Below, piece after piece: positions 41,859-50,211 of a stretch of 64,000 nt of DNA (within the stretch, counting starts at the first letter, position 1; each line of letters starts with the position of its first letter). This DNA is from Streptomyces cellulosae (GTDB lineage: Bacteria > Actinomycetota > Actinomycetes > Streptomycetales > Streptomycetaceae): NCBI RefSeq assembly GCF_000721105.1, contig NZ_JOEV01000002.1, forward strand, positions 372,001 through 436,000. Reading direction: 5' to 3'. The translations under genes and the position numbers were made by a program. A model generated the notes under the pieces. That model did no database searches and was not told the origin of the DNA. It saw only the letters and a program-made list of their open reading frames with translations.

Positions 41859-43112
41859 ATGCCGCGGACGGACCCGGAAGGCCACGGCCCCGTCCGTTTC
41901 GGGCCGCCGCTCCCCGAGGACGGACTGGCCGTGCTGCCCGAACTGTCCGCCGTGCTCGCCGCGGCGGCCGGCCGTGCGCGGAGCGAACCGGTCGGCGGCG
42001 GGACCGCCCTGCTGGAAGCCGCCTGCGGCTACTGGGACCGGCGGGGCCTGCCCACCGAGCCCCACCGGGTGGCGGCCGCCCCCGGCGCCCCCGCCCTGCT
42101 GCTGGCGCTGACCGCCGCGCTCGACGGAGACGTCCTGGTGCCGCGGCCCTGCGCCGCCTGGTGGGCGCCGTACGCACGCCTGTTGGGGCGACCCGTCTTC
42201 CATGTGCCGACGCCGGCCGAGTCCGGCGGCGTCCCGGACCCGTACGCCATGTTGGAGACCGTGCGCCGGGTGCGTGCCGAGGGCGGTGACCCGCGGCTGC
42301 TCGTCCTGTCCGTCGCCGACGACCCCACCGCCACCGTGGCCGCGCCCGAACTGCTGCACGAGACCGTCCAGGCCGCCATCGAGGAGGGCCTGCACCTGGT
42401 CAGTGACGAGACCTGGCGCGACACACTGCACGACCCGCACGGCACCATGCTGCTCAGCCCCGCCGAGATGTTCCCCGAGAAGGTCACCGTCGTCAGCGAC
42501 CTGGCCGGGGCCCTGCTGCCGACCGGCTGGCCGGCCGCCGTCGCCCGCTTCCCGGGGGGCGAGGCCGACGGGGACGCCCTGCACGCGCGCGTGCTCGACA
42601 TCCTGACCGCGCTCGGCGCCCGGGTCGCCGCACCCGTCGCCGCGGCAGCCGGATACGCCCTCGAAGAGCCGGAGCCGGTCATCGCCCGCCAGAGGGCCGC
42701 CGTACGGCTGCACGCGCGCGTGGCCGCCGCCGCGCACACCGCCGTCGCCACCGCGGGCGCCGTCGCCCGGCCCCCGCAGGCCGGCCGCCACCTCTACGTC
42801 GACCTCGGTCCCCTGGCGCCCGCGCTCGGCGCGCAGGGCGTGCGCGACGCGCAGGAACTGGAGGACTTCCTCACCGCCCGGCTCGGCATGCCCGCCCCGG
42901 GCGGCCATCGCTTCGGCGACGACCTCGGAGCGCTGCGGGTGCGGCTGTCCACCGGTCCGCTGCTGGGCGGCGGCACGGACGACGAGCGCGCCGAACGCCT
43001 CGATTCACCCGCGCCGTTGGAACTGCCACAGGTGCAACGCGCGTTGCTTCTTCTGGGATCGGTCTTCGACGATCTCCGCGACGACGCTCAGCGATGGGAG
43101 CCTTCTCGATGA
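41859..43112 (+). CDS. Fold-type I aminotransferase-like protein lacking the PLP lysine
   Basis: A 417-residue protein with the layout of class I/II aminotransferases: VAAAPGAPALLLALTAALDG, then DVLVPRPCAAWWAPYARLLG, an SVADDPTATV segment where NNPTG is expected, and HLVSDETWRD (about 180-188) carrying the aspartate that contacts the pyridine nitrogen. The SxSK segment is TVVSDLAGALLPTGW, so the lysine that binds PLP (around residue 217) is Gly and the following Arg is Pro. It is probably non-catalytic in the normal sense or has another role. The stop overlaps the next gene's ATG. No strong ribosome binding site is evident. Confidence 0.75.
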   Translation: MPRTDPEGHGPVRFGPPLPEDGLAVLPELSAVLAAAAGRARSEPVGGGTALLEAACGYWDRRGLPTEPHRVAAAPGAPALLLALTAALDGDVLVPRPCAAWWAPYARLLGRPVFHVPTPAESGGVPDPYAMLETVRRVRAEGGDPRLLVLSVADDPTATVAAPELLHETVQAAIEEGLHLVSDETWRDTLHDPHGTMLLSPAEMFPEKVTVVSDLAGALLPTGWPAAVARFPGGEADGDALHARVLDILTALGARVAAPVAAAAGYALEEPEPVIARQRAAVRLHARVAAAAHTAVATAGAVARPPQAGRHLYVDLGPLAPALGAQGVRDAQELEDFLTARLGMPAPGGHRFGDDLGALRVRLSTGPLLGGGTDDERAERLDSPAPLELPQVQRALLLLGSVFDDLRDDAQRWEPSR

Positions 43113-44173
43113 CGCAGCAGTCCGAGACGCAGCAGCCCGAGTCGACCGCGAGCACACCCACCCGGGAAGCCGGCGCTCCGGCGACCTCGTCTCCCTTCGC
43201 CCCGCCGACCGAGCCCCGCCCCCTAGGTGAGCGCCGGGTGTGGCCGCGGACCTTCCACGACCGGCTCACCGCCCCGCTGCCCGGCCTCAAGGCCATGGCC
43301 CGCTTCGCCCGCGAGGGCGCCATCCGCCCCGGCCGGGAGGGCCTCGCCGACATCCCCCGGCTGCCGTTCGCACCGGGCCCGCTGCCCCGGGTCGACGCGC
43401 GCACGGTCGCCGTCTCCTGGGCGGGGCACGCCAGTTGGGTGGTGCAGATCGGCGGGCTGACCGTCCTCACCGACCCGGTCTGGTCCCGCCGCATCCTCGG
43501 CACCCCGGCCCGCATCACCCCGGTCGGCATCGCGTGGGAGGCCCTGCCGCGCGTCGACGCCGTCGTCATCAGCCACAACCACTACGACCACCTGGACGCG
43601 CCCACGCTGCGCCGACTCCCGCGCGACACCCCGGTGTTCGTACCCGCCGGGCTCGGCCGCTGGTTCCACCGCCGCCGGTTCACCAACGTCACGGAGCTGG
43701 ACTGGTGGGAGGCGGCCGAACTGGACGGCGTCCGCTTCGACTTCGTCCCGGCCCATCACTGGTCCAAGCGGAGCCTCGTCGACACCTGCCGCACCCTGTG
43801 GGGCGGCTGGGTCCTCACCGCCCCGGACGGCCGGCGCGTCCACTTCGCGGGCGACACGGGATACGGCCACTGGTTCGCCCGTATCGGACAGCGTTACCCC
43901 GGCATCGACCTCGCCCTGCTGCCCATCGGCGCCTACGACCCCCGCTGGTGGCTCAGCGACGTCCACTGCGACCCGGAGGAGGCGGTCCGCGCCGCCCAGG
44001 ACCTCGGGGCGCGGCGCATGGCGCCCATGCACTGGGCCACGTTCGTGCTGTCCGCGGAGCCGGTGCTGGAGCCGCTCACCCGGGTGCGGGCGGCCTGGGA
44101 GAAGGCGGGCCTGGACCGGGACGACCTGTGGGACCTCCCGGTGGGAGGCTCTCGGGTACTGCAGGACACGTAA
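43109..44173 (+). CDS. MBL-fold hydrolase, NAPE-PLD / UlaG-like
   Basis: A 354-residue metallo-beta-lactamase-fold protein of the N-acyl-phosphatidylethanolamine phospholipase D-like group. WAGHASWVVQIGGLTVLTDP (about 112-131) opens the fold, the metal motif is SHNHYDHLDAPT, and FAGDTGYG, LLPIGAYDP and MHWATF follow. The N-terminal 100 residues are Pro-rich and basic. The ATG at 43109 overlaps the preceding stop (ATGA) and has GGGAG upstream; an in-frame ATG at 43094 is less likely. Probably acts on phospholipids or other phosphodiesters; substrate unknown. Confidence 0.88.
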   Translation: MTQQSETQQPESTASTPTREAGAPATSSPFAPPTEPRPLGERRVWPRTFHDRLTAPLPGLKAMARFAREGAIRPGREGLADIPRLPFAPGPLPRVDARTVAVSWAGHASWVVQIGGLTVLTDPVWSRRILGTPARITPVGIAWEALPRVDAVVISHNHYDHLDAPTLRRLPRDTPVFVPAGLGRWFHRRRFTNVTELDWWEAAELDGVRFDFVPAHHWSKRSLVDTCRTLWGGWVLTAPDGRRVHFAGDTGYGHWFARIGQRYPGIDLALLPIGAYDPRWWLSDVHCDPEEAVRAAQDLGARRMAPMHWATFVLSAEPVLEPLTRVRAAWEKAGLDRDDLWDLPVGGSRVLQDT

Positions 44174-44210
44174 AGGCTCACGGGGCGGCTTCTGACGGAT
44201 CCTCGCGGCA

Positions 44211-44831
44211 TCACCTCGCGGAGCGGACCCTCTTCCACACGCTCGGTGCCGCGCCGAGCACCACGGTCAGCGCCACCGCCGCCACCACACCCTCCCACGG
44301 CTCCTTGAAGAGCGATCCCCCGAGAATCCCGATCAGCTGATACGTCACCGCCCAGGCCAGGCACGCCGGCAGGTTCCCCCGGGCGAACCTCCGCATCGGC
44401 CACTTCGCCATCAGGCAGGCCAGCATCACCGGGATCCGGCCGGCCGGCACCAGCCGGGACAGCACCAGCACCGCCACCCCGTGACCGGCCAGCTTCTCCT
44501 GGGCCTGCCCGAGCCGGTCCTCGGGGGCGCGGGAACGTATCGCCTCCAGCCAGCGCGAGCCGTTCTTCGACTTCATGCCGCGCCGCCCCAGCCAGTACAG
44601 GGCCATGTCACCGAGGAACGCGGCCGTCGAGGCCGTCACGAACACCAGCGCCAGCGCGAACGGCGCCGTCTGGTGGAAGGCCACCACGGCGGCCGAACTC
44701 ACCAGCGCGCCGGTCGGCACCACCGGCACCAGCGCCCCGAGCAGCACCAGCACGAACAGCGTCGGATACCCGATCGCCTGCTGGGTGGACTCCGGGTTCA
44801 CGCCCGTCGCGGCGGCGGCGAGCCAGCTCAC
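44211..44831 (-). CDS. DedA-family membrane protein
   Basis: A 206-residue integral membrane protein of the DedA/SNARE-associated family, associated in other bacteria with undecaprenyl phosphate or phospholipid flipping. Several membrane segments are visible (LFVLVLLGALVPVVPTGALV, ALVFVTASTAAFLGDMALYW). The conserved SRLVPAGRIP with the following amphipathic stretch fits the family's G-R-F/I-P motif. The GTG at 44831 overlaps the stop of the upstream MBL gene by three bases, so the two are coupled. Convergent with the MBL gene at 43109. Confidence 0.88.
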   Translation of the reverse strand: MSWLAAAATGVNPESTQQAIGYPTLFVLVLLGALVPVVPTGALVSSAAVVAFHQTAPFALALVFVTASTAAFLGDMALYWLGRRGMKSKNGSRWLEAIRSRAPEDRLGQAQEKLAGHGVAVLVLSRLVPAGRIPVMLACLMAKWPMRRFARGNLPACLAWAVTYQLIGILGGSLFKEPWEGVVAAVALTVVLGAAPSVWKRVRSAR

Positions 44832-45601
44832 CGGGCGACCTCCAGCCGCACGCTCTCCCCGTGCGTGAGCCGGTGCACCGCCACCTGCGGCGCGCGTTCG
44901 GCCGCGAGGCGCACGAACTCGTCGCCCGGCGCGTGGAACTCGTGCGGGCGCACGGCGTCCATCCCGATCGGCCAGTACGTGCCGTAGTGCACCGGCACCG
45001 CGCTGAGCGGCCCGAGCCGGGCCAGCGCCTGAGCCGCCCGCCCCGCGTCCAGGTGGCCCTCGCCGAGGTACGGTCCCCAGCCGCCGACCGGCAGCAGGGC
45101 CACGTCGACCGGCCCGACCTCCTTGGCCATCTCGTCGAACAGGCCGGTGTCCCCGGCGAAGTAGGTGCGGGCCTCGCCCTCGACGACGTACCCGAGAGCG
45201 GGGGAGCGGTGCGGACCGATCGGCAGCCGCCGCCCGTCGTGCAGTGCGGGCACGACCCGTATCGACAGGTCGCCGACGCGGGTCTCGTCGCCGGGCGCCA
45301 CCTCGCTCACGTCGAGGTGGGCGAGCCGGCGCAGCCCCGGTACCGCCCGTGGTGCGCCCCGGGGCACGAGCAGGCGCGTGCCCGGCGAGAGCCGCGCCAG
45401 TGAGGGCATGTGCAGATGGTCGGAGTGCAGATGGGAGACCAGCGCCACGTCGGCCCGCCAGGCTCCCGGCGGCGGCAGCGCGCCCTGGCGGCGCCGCAGA
45501 TGCGCCAGTCGGCGGGCGAACAGAGGATCGGTGAGCACGCGGACGTTCGAATCCTCGATCGTGCAGGTGGCATGGCCCCACCAGGTGATCTCCACCGGCA
45601 C
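44828..45601 (-). CDS. MBL-fold metal-dependent hydrolase (UlaG-like)
   Basis: A 257-residue metallo-beta-lactamase-fold protein. WWGHATCTIEDSNVRVLTDP (about 7-26), the metal motif SHLHSDHLHMPS, AGDTGLFDEMA, LLPVGGWGPYLGEGHLD and VHYGTYWPIG are the family landmarks. It resembles the neighbouring 43109 protein in fold but is a different subfamily. The GTG start has AAGGAGG seven bases upstream. It is translationally coupled to the DedA gene, which hints at a role in envelope lipid metabolism (inference). Confidence 0.88.
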   Translation of the reverse strand: MPVEITWWGHATCTIEDSNVRVLTDPLFARRLAHLRRRQGALPPPGAWRADVALVSHLHSDHLHMPSLARLSPGTRLLVPRGAPRAVPGLRRLAHLDVSEVAPGDETRVGDLSIRVVPALHDGRRLPIGPHRSPALGYVVEGEARTYFAGDTGLFDEMAKEVGPVDVALLPVGGWGPYLGEGHLDAGRAAQALARLGPLSAVPVHYGTYWPIGMDAVRPHEFHAPGDEFVRLAAERAPQVAVHRLTHGESVRLEVAR

Positions 45602-45686
45602 CTCTTTGCCTCCTTCGCGCGACTCCCCCGAAGCCTACGGGCAGGAGTAGGGTCGGCGGCGAAACCCGGAGGTGAGGGGGGACTTC

Positions 45687-46118
45687 ATGGGACAGGTGCG
45701 CGGTGCCCTCGGCACGCCCGGACCGCTCCGCGTCACGGCGATCGCGAGCCTGACGCCCCTGGAGGAGCTCGACGACGACCCTTTCCTGGTGGACTCCCGC
45801 AGCCAGCACGCGATGTGCGCCCGCTGGGCCGCCGAGCGGGGCCACGTCGTCACCCGGGAACTCCTCGTGTGTGCGCTGCGCCCCGACCACGGCGTCCTGT
45901 GGGAGGGCGTGCGGCCCGGCCGTGACCTGTTCGTCGCGCCGAGCCTGCGGGTGCTGCGCAGCGCGCTGTCGTCGGTCGAGGAGTTCACCGCCGAGTGCGC
46001 CCGGCGAGGGGTGCGGGTGGAGACGGTCGGCCATGCGGAGCCGTCGTACGACGCCCAGATGAAGGCGCGGGTGCACCGGCGGCTGTCGATGCCGACGGCG
46101 GGGTACGACGGGCGCTGA
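45687..46118 (+). CDS. Conserved hypothetical protein
   Basis: A 143-residue protein I do not recognise. It is soluble, has no membrane segment or signal, and shows a mixed helix/strand pattern with LTPLEELDDDPFLVDSRSQH and HVVTRELLVCALRPDHGVLW. The ATG at 45687 follows GAGGGGGGA; a GTG at 45672 in the same frame is possible. It is divergent from the MBL gene at 45601 and 120 bases before the membrane phosphodiesterase-like gene. Confidence 0.65.
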   Translation: MGQVRGALGTPGPLRVTAIASLTPLEELDDDPFLVDSRSQHAMCARWAAERGHVVTRELLVCALRPDHGVLWEGVRPGRDLFVAPSLRVLRSALSSVEEFTAECARRGVRVETVGHAEPSYDAQMKARVHRRLSMPTAGYDGR

Positions 46119-46239
46119 GCGCTCCGTCGGCGCTCCGGTACGCCGCACGGGCCGGTCGCGGACGTCCCGTCACCGGCGTCCCGGCGGAAAACGCGTATGA
46201 CAGGCTTGGCTCAGGCCCGCATCGACGACGGGCCGGGAC

Positions 46240-48426
46240 GTGAGGTGTCGGGGCGTGCGTGCAGGGCGTTGGCGGCGGGTCGTCAGTCAGATCGGGCGGA
46301 GCGTCGCGGTGTGGGGCGTCTCCACCCTGACGATGCTCGTGCTGGCGGGCATCCTGCCGGACTTCAGGCTGCAGTCCGCCGACGGCGACAGCGCCACCCG
46401 GATCGCCGTCACCGCCGCGTTCGGCGCCGGTGCCTTCGGTCTCCTGTCGGCCCTGGTGTGGCCCCTTCTCGTACGGCTGCTGCTGCTCGTGCCGGCGCTC
46501 GTGCTCGGGCTGCTGGTGTTCTTCCTCAACGGCGGGCTGCTGCTGCTCGCGCTGCGGCTGAACCCCACCGAGCAGGGCGACGCCGCTCCCGAGACGGCGG
46601 TCGTGGTGGCCGCCGTGATGTCCGCGGTGGCCTCCGCGACGGGCGCAGCGCTGGCCGTCCGCGACGACGACGCCTACCGGCGCCGCCTGTACCGCCTCGC
46701 CGACCGCCGCCGCCGCTTCGGCCCGGCCTGCCCCGCCGGCGCCGGCATCGTGTTCATGCAGCTGGACGGCGTCGGCCACGACGTGCTGCTCGACGCGGTC
46801 GGCAAGGGTGTGATGCCCACCGTCGCCCGCTGGCTCGGCGTCAGCGAGAACGACAGCGGGAGCGGTGGTGAGAACGGCAGCGAGTGCGATGGCGAGAACG
46901 GCAGCGGGAGCGGCGGTGCGAGCGCCGGCCGCGGCACGGACGCGGGCCGCAAGGCCACCCACCGGCTCACCCCCTGGCGCACCGACTGGTCCAGTCAGAC
47001 CGGGGCCAGCCAGCTCGGCATCCTGCACGGCAGCAACCACGACGTCCCCGCCTTCCGCTGGTACGAGAAGGACCGCCAGGAGGTCATGGTCTGCAACCGC
47101 CCCACCAGCGCCGCCGAACTCCAGCGCCGAGCCGTCCGGGCCACCGGCGACGGCGGACTGCTCACCCTGGACGGCGCCAGCCGCGGCAACCTGTTCTCCG
47201 GCGGCGCCGACGAACAGGCCCTGGTGCTGTCCATAGCCGCCCGCCGGCGCAGCCGCGAGACCCGCTCCAGAGCGGGCTACTTCGCCTACTTCTCCGACCC
47301 GGCCAACGCCGTGCGCACCGCCATGTCCTTCGTCGCCGAGGTCGGCCGGGAGATGGGCCAGTCCACCCGGACCCGCTTCTGCAAGGTCCGCCCCCGGGTG
47401 GGGCGCGGCGGCCTGTACCCGTTCGTCCGCGCCTTCGCGACCGTCGTCGAACGCGACGTCGTCGTCGCCGCGGTGATGGGCGACATGCTCGCCGGGCGCA
47501 CCGCCGTCTACGCCGACCTCGTCGCGTACGACGAAGTGGCGCACCACTCCGGGCCGATGAGCCGGGACGCCGAGAAGGTCCTGGAACGTCTCGACCGGTC
47601 CCTCGCGCTGATCGAGACGGTCGCCGAGCACGCCCCCCGCCCGTACCGGATCGTGGTGCTCTCCGACCACGGTCAGAGCCCCGGCGAGACCTTCCGCACC
47701 CGCTACGGCCTCACCCTCGGCGACCTGGTGCGGGCCGGCAGCGGACTGCCCGTACCACGCCGGGCGCGACGCACCCACAGCGGCGCCGAGGCCCGTGCGG
47801 CCGTGCGCGCCGCGCTGCGCCGGCCCGTCGAGGAACACCGTGAGCAGTACCGGCCCGCCCGCCGGGCGGAGCCGATCGTGCTGGCCTCCGGCAACCTGGG
47901 CCTGATCTCCTTCCCGGACGTGCCGCACCGGATGAGCAAGGAGGAGATCGACGCCCGCCACCCCGCCCTGCTGACGACCCTCGCCAACCACCCCGGCATC
48001 GGCTTCCTGCTGGTCCGCAGCGAGGAGCACGGCGGGGTCGTCCTCGGCCCGTTCGGCGCCGAGATACCGCTCGACGAACTCGACGGGAACCCGGGCCCGC
48101 TCGCGGACTTCGGTCCCGGCGCCGCCGACGCGGTCCGCCGCACCCACTCCTTCCCGCACACCGCCGACATCATGGTCAACTCCTGGTACGACCCGGCCGA
48201 GGGCGAGGTCCTCGCGTTCGAGGAGCAGATCGGCTCGCACGGCGGTCTCGGCGGCGCCCAGGGCCGCCCCTTCCTGCTGTCGCCCCTCGTCCTGACGGCG
48301 CCTGTCGAGGACGGGACCGAACTCACCGGTGCCGAGCACATCCACCGCGTCCTGAGCCGCTGGCTGCAGGAGATGGACGGCCCTCAGGTCCCGTTGGCGG
48401 CCCGCCAGGAACGCCGCGCGGCCTGA
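46240..48426 (+). CDS. Membrane-anchored alkaline-phosphatase-superfamily protein (holin-like N-terminus)
   Basis: A protein of about 725 residues. The N-terminal 135 residues hold four membrane segments resembling a phage-holin/PH-type four-helix domain (for example VSTLTMLVLAGILPDF and LLLVPALVLGLLVFFLNGGL). The rest resembles the alkaline phosphatase/nucleotide pyrophosphatase superfamily. GIVFMQLDGVGHDVLLDAVG carries the first metal Asp; WSSQTGASQLGILHG supplies the Thr/Ser region; VAYDEVAHHSGP and LSDHGQSPGETF give the later metal ligands. A Ser/Gly/Glu-rich insert lies near residues 205-240. The start is uncertain between GTG 46240 and GTG 46255. Substrate unknown. Confidence 0.82.
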   Translation: MRCRGVRAGRWRRVVSQIGRSVAVWGVSTLTMLVLAGILPDFRLQSADGDSATRIAVTAAFGAGAFGLLSALVWPLLVRLLLLVPALVLGLLVFFLNGGLLLLALRLNPTEQGDAAPETAVVVAAVMSAVASATGAALAVRDDDAYRRRLYRLADRRRRFGPACPAGAGIVFMQLDGVGHDVLLDAVGKGVMPTVARWLGVSENDSGSGGENGSECDGENGSGSGGASAGRGTDAGRKATHRLTPWRTDWSSQTGASQLGILHGSNHDVPAFRWYEKDRQEVMVCNRPTSAAELQRRAVRATGDGGLLTLDGASRGNLFSGGADEQALVLSIAARRRSRETRSRAGYFAYFSDPANAVRTAMSFVAEVGREMGQSTRTRFCKVRPRVGRGGLYPFVRAFATVVERDVVVAAVMGDMLAGRTAVYADLVAYDEVAHHSGPMSRDAEKVLERLDRSLALIETVAEHAPRPYRIVVLSDHGQSPGETFRTRYGLTLGDLVRAGSGLPVPRRARRTHSGAEARAAVRAALRRPVEEHREQYRPARRAEPIVLASGNLGLISFPDVPHRMSKEEIDARHPALLTTLANHPGIGFLLVRSEEHGGVVLGPFGAEIPLDELDGNPGPLADFGPGAADAVRRTHSFPHTADIMVNSWYDPAEGEVLAFEEQIGSHGGLGGAQGRPFLLSPLVLTAPVEDGTELTGAEHIHRVLSRWLQEMDGPQVPLAARQERRAA

Positions 48427-48555
48427 CCCCACGACCGCTCCTGTGCCCCGCTGCGGTCGCGGCGCCTCCTGGAAAATCGACTGCGCCCGCCGGTCGCCCC
48501 GCCCGCACTGCCGTACCGGACGCCGCGCACCCGCGCGTCCTTCGCGAACACCCCT

Positions 48556-48740
48556 GGGAGTCGCCTCTCGCAGGCAGCGGTCACCGTCACGCCCACCCGC
48601 CTCCCCGAGCTGCTGCTCGGTCTCGCCACGGTGCGGCCGGTCTTCGTCCGGGGCGCCCCGGCATCGGAAAGTCCTCCCTGGTGCGGGACTTCGCCGACTC
48701 GCTGGGCCTGGAGTGCGTGAGCGTCTCTGATCAGTTCGGT
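48556..48740 (+). pseudogene. Fragment of an AAA+ ATPase with frameshift
   Basis: Two frames give the start of a MoxR-like AAA+ ATPase. AAVTVTPTRLPELLLGLATV followed by RPVFVRGAP runs to about 48658. After loss of one base the P-loop continues in another frame as GIGKSSLVRDFADSLGLECV and SVSD, then the match ends. Walker B and the remainder are absent. It lies in the gap after the phosphodiesterase-like gene. Confidence 0.65.
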
Positions 48741-49080
48741 GATCCCATGTCAGTGTGCTGGCCCGACACGCTCCACTCCGTCTCACCGTGGCGGACCACA
48801 TGCCGTCCGGCGTGGGCTGTGCCCACCCCCGATGCATCGCGCGCCCGCACTCCTTCGGGCGGTGCCTCGACGAGGAACCCGGTTCACCGGTGCCGGTGAT
48901 GACCGACGGCTGGTGCGACGTCCCGCGGGTGCGCCGCGAGCGCGCCCGTCCGATCCCGCGGGGCGCCCGCCTGCCGTTCCGCCCGCGCGGGCAGGTCCTT
49001 CCGCGTGAGCGAGCCCTAGTGTGGTCGGATAGTGCCCTAACCCGTTACCGGGACCGTATGACCGTACGAAAGGATTGACC
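48741..49080. other. Gap without an assignable gene
   Basis: A frame starting at about 48755 to 48790 and open to 49078 encodes a basic, Cys/His/Arg-containing peptide with no recognisable domain and no good ribosome binding site. The last 60 bases should hold the OsmC promoter. I see nothing else in it. Confidence 0.45.
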
Positions 49081-49509
49081 GTGGCCACCACGCGCTCCGC
49101 TCACACCGTCTGGGAAGGCAACCTGCTCGAGGGCAACGGCGTCGTCACCTTCGACACCTCCGGCGCCATCGACGCACAGCCGGTGACCTGGGCCTCCCGT
49201 AGCCAGGATGCCAACGGCAAGACCAGCCCCGAGGAGCTGATCGCGGCCGCCCACTCCAGCTGCTTCTCCATGGCGTTCTCGCACGCCCTCGCCGGGGCGG
49301 GCACCCCGCCCACCAAGCTCGTCGCCTCCGCCGACGTCACCTTCCAGCCGGGAGAGGGCATCACCGGCATCCACCTCACCGTCGAGGGCACCGTGCCGGG
49401 CATCGACGAGGACGCCTTCGTCGCGGCCGCCGAGGAGGCCAAGGCCAACTGCCCCGTCAGCCAGGCCCTGAAGGCCGTACCGATCACGCTGTCAGCGAAG
49501 CTCGCCTGA
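49081..49509 (+). CDS. OsmC-family peroxiredoxin
   Basis: A 142-residue OsmC/Ohr-fold protein that reduces organic hydroperoxides through two cysteines. The first lies in AAHSSCFSMAFSHALAGAG (about residue 60) and the second in ANCPVSQALKAVPITLSAKL near the C-terminus. KTSPEELIAAAH and DAQPVTWASRSQDANG are family segments. The GTG at 49081 has AAAGGA eight bases upstream. It is a monocistronic gene followed by a strong terminator hairpin. Confidence 0.92.
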   Translation: MATTRSAHTVWEGNLLEGNGVVTFDTSGAIDAQPVTWASRSQDANGKTSPEELIAAAHSSCFSMAFSHALAGAGTPPTKLVASADVTFQPGEGITGIHLTVEGTVPGIDEDAFVAAAEEAKANCPVSQALKAVPITLSAKLA

Positions 49510-49535
49510 GCTCCCTCCGGGGACACCACACCCGC

Positions 49536-49562
49536 CAGGCCGCCCCGCGCCGGGGCGGCCTG
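49536..49562 (+). terminator. Rho-independent-like terminator after osmC
   Basis: CAGGCCGCCCCG-3-CGGGGCGGCCTG forms a perfect 12-base stem with a three-base loop, 26 bases past the OsmC stop. No T-run follows, as is common in Streptomyces. Confidence 0.85.
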
Positions 49563-49634
49563 CGTGTGCGCCCGGGCCGGTTCACCGACACCGGCCCGGG
49601 TACATGGCTGAACGGCGGCGGAAGGACGGCAACG

Positions 49635-50204
49635 GTGGCGGGAACATCCAGCGCGACGACGGCACTCGACTCCGCGACCCGTGAACTGACCCGTACGGTC
49701 CTGTTGTTCAGCCTCGACGGCCGCGCCCGCCCGCGGCCCGCCACCTCCGACGCACTCGTCGACCGGCTGCGCGACACCCTCGGCATCCGCGACAGCCTGG
49801 AGAACTCCGCGCGCATGGTCGAGCGCCTCACCTCCGTCATCAGCGCCCGCTCCGCCGCCCTGGACGCCGAACTCGCCGAACTCGCCGAACTCGCCGAACG
49901 CGACGACCGCCACGACCGGACCGTCTCCGCCCTGGTCGCGGCGGCCACCCTGATCGTGCTGCCACCGACCCTGCTGCTGGTGTTCTTCGGGGTCAACGGC
50001 ACCGACGTCCACGACGACCGCTCCATCCTCGACCTCGGCACCTACGGCACGGCGTACGCGCCGGCCCGGCTTCCCTTCGCGGTCCTCGTCGTGATCGGAT
50101 ACGTCCTGCTGCGCCGGGTCGGCAGACGCTCCGGCTCCCTCCTGTCCCCGCCCGACGGCCGGCCCGCTCCGGTGCCCGCGCCCCGATCCCCGTCCGGGAG
50201 CTGA
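49635..50204 (+). CDS. CorA-like two-helix membrane protein
   Basis: A 189-residue protein resembling only the C-terminal part of CorA magnesium channels. A long helix with a heptad-like ELAELAELAE stretch (LENSARMVERLTSVISARSA onward) leads to two membrane segments: VAAATLIVLPPTLLLVFFGV, ending in GVN where CorA has GMN, and LPFAVLVVIGYVLLRRV. The large N-terminal funnel domain is missing. The GTG at 49635 is chosen for GGAAGGA upstream; an earlier frame start at 49566 overlaps the terminator region. Whether it conducts ions is doubtful. Confidence 0.7.
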   Translation: MAGTSSATTALDSATRELTRTVLLFSLDGRARPRPATSDALVDRLRDTLGIRDSLENSARMVERLTSVISARSAALDAELAELAELAERDDRHDRTVSALVAAATLIVLPPTLLLVFFGVNGTDVHDDRSILDLGTYGTAYAPARLPFAVLVVIGYVLLRRVGRRSGSLLSPPDGRPAPVPAPRSPSGS

Positions 50205-50211
50205 CCCGCCG

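Noticed and set aside
45985..48837. Long minus-strand frame opposite the phosphodiesterase-like gene
   Set aside because: Composition is that of an antisense frame; the plus strand has membrane segments and metal-site motifs that explain the locus.
48755..49078. Possible small Cys/His-containing protein before osmC
   Set aside because: No ribosome binding site and no recognisable zinc-finger spacing; recorded only as part of the gap.
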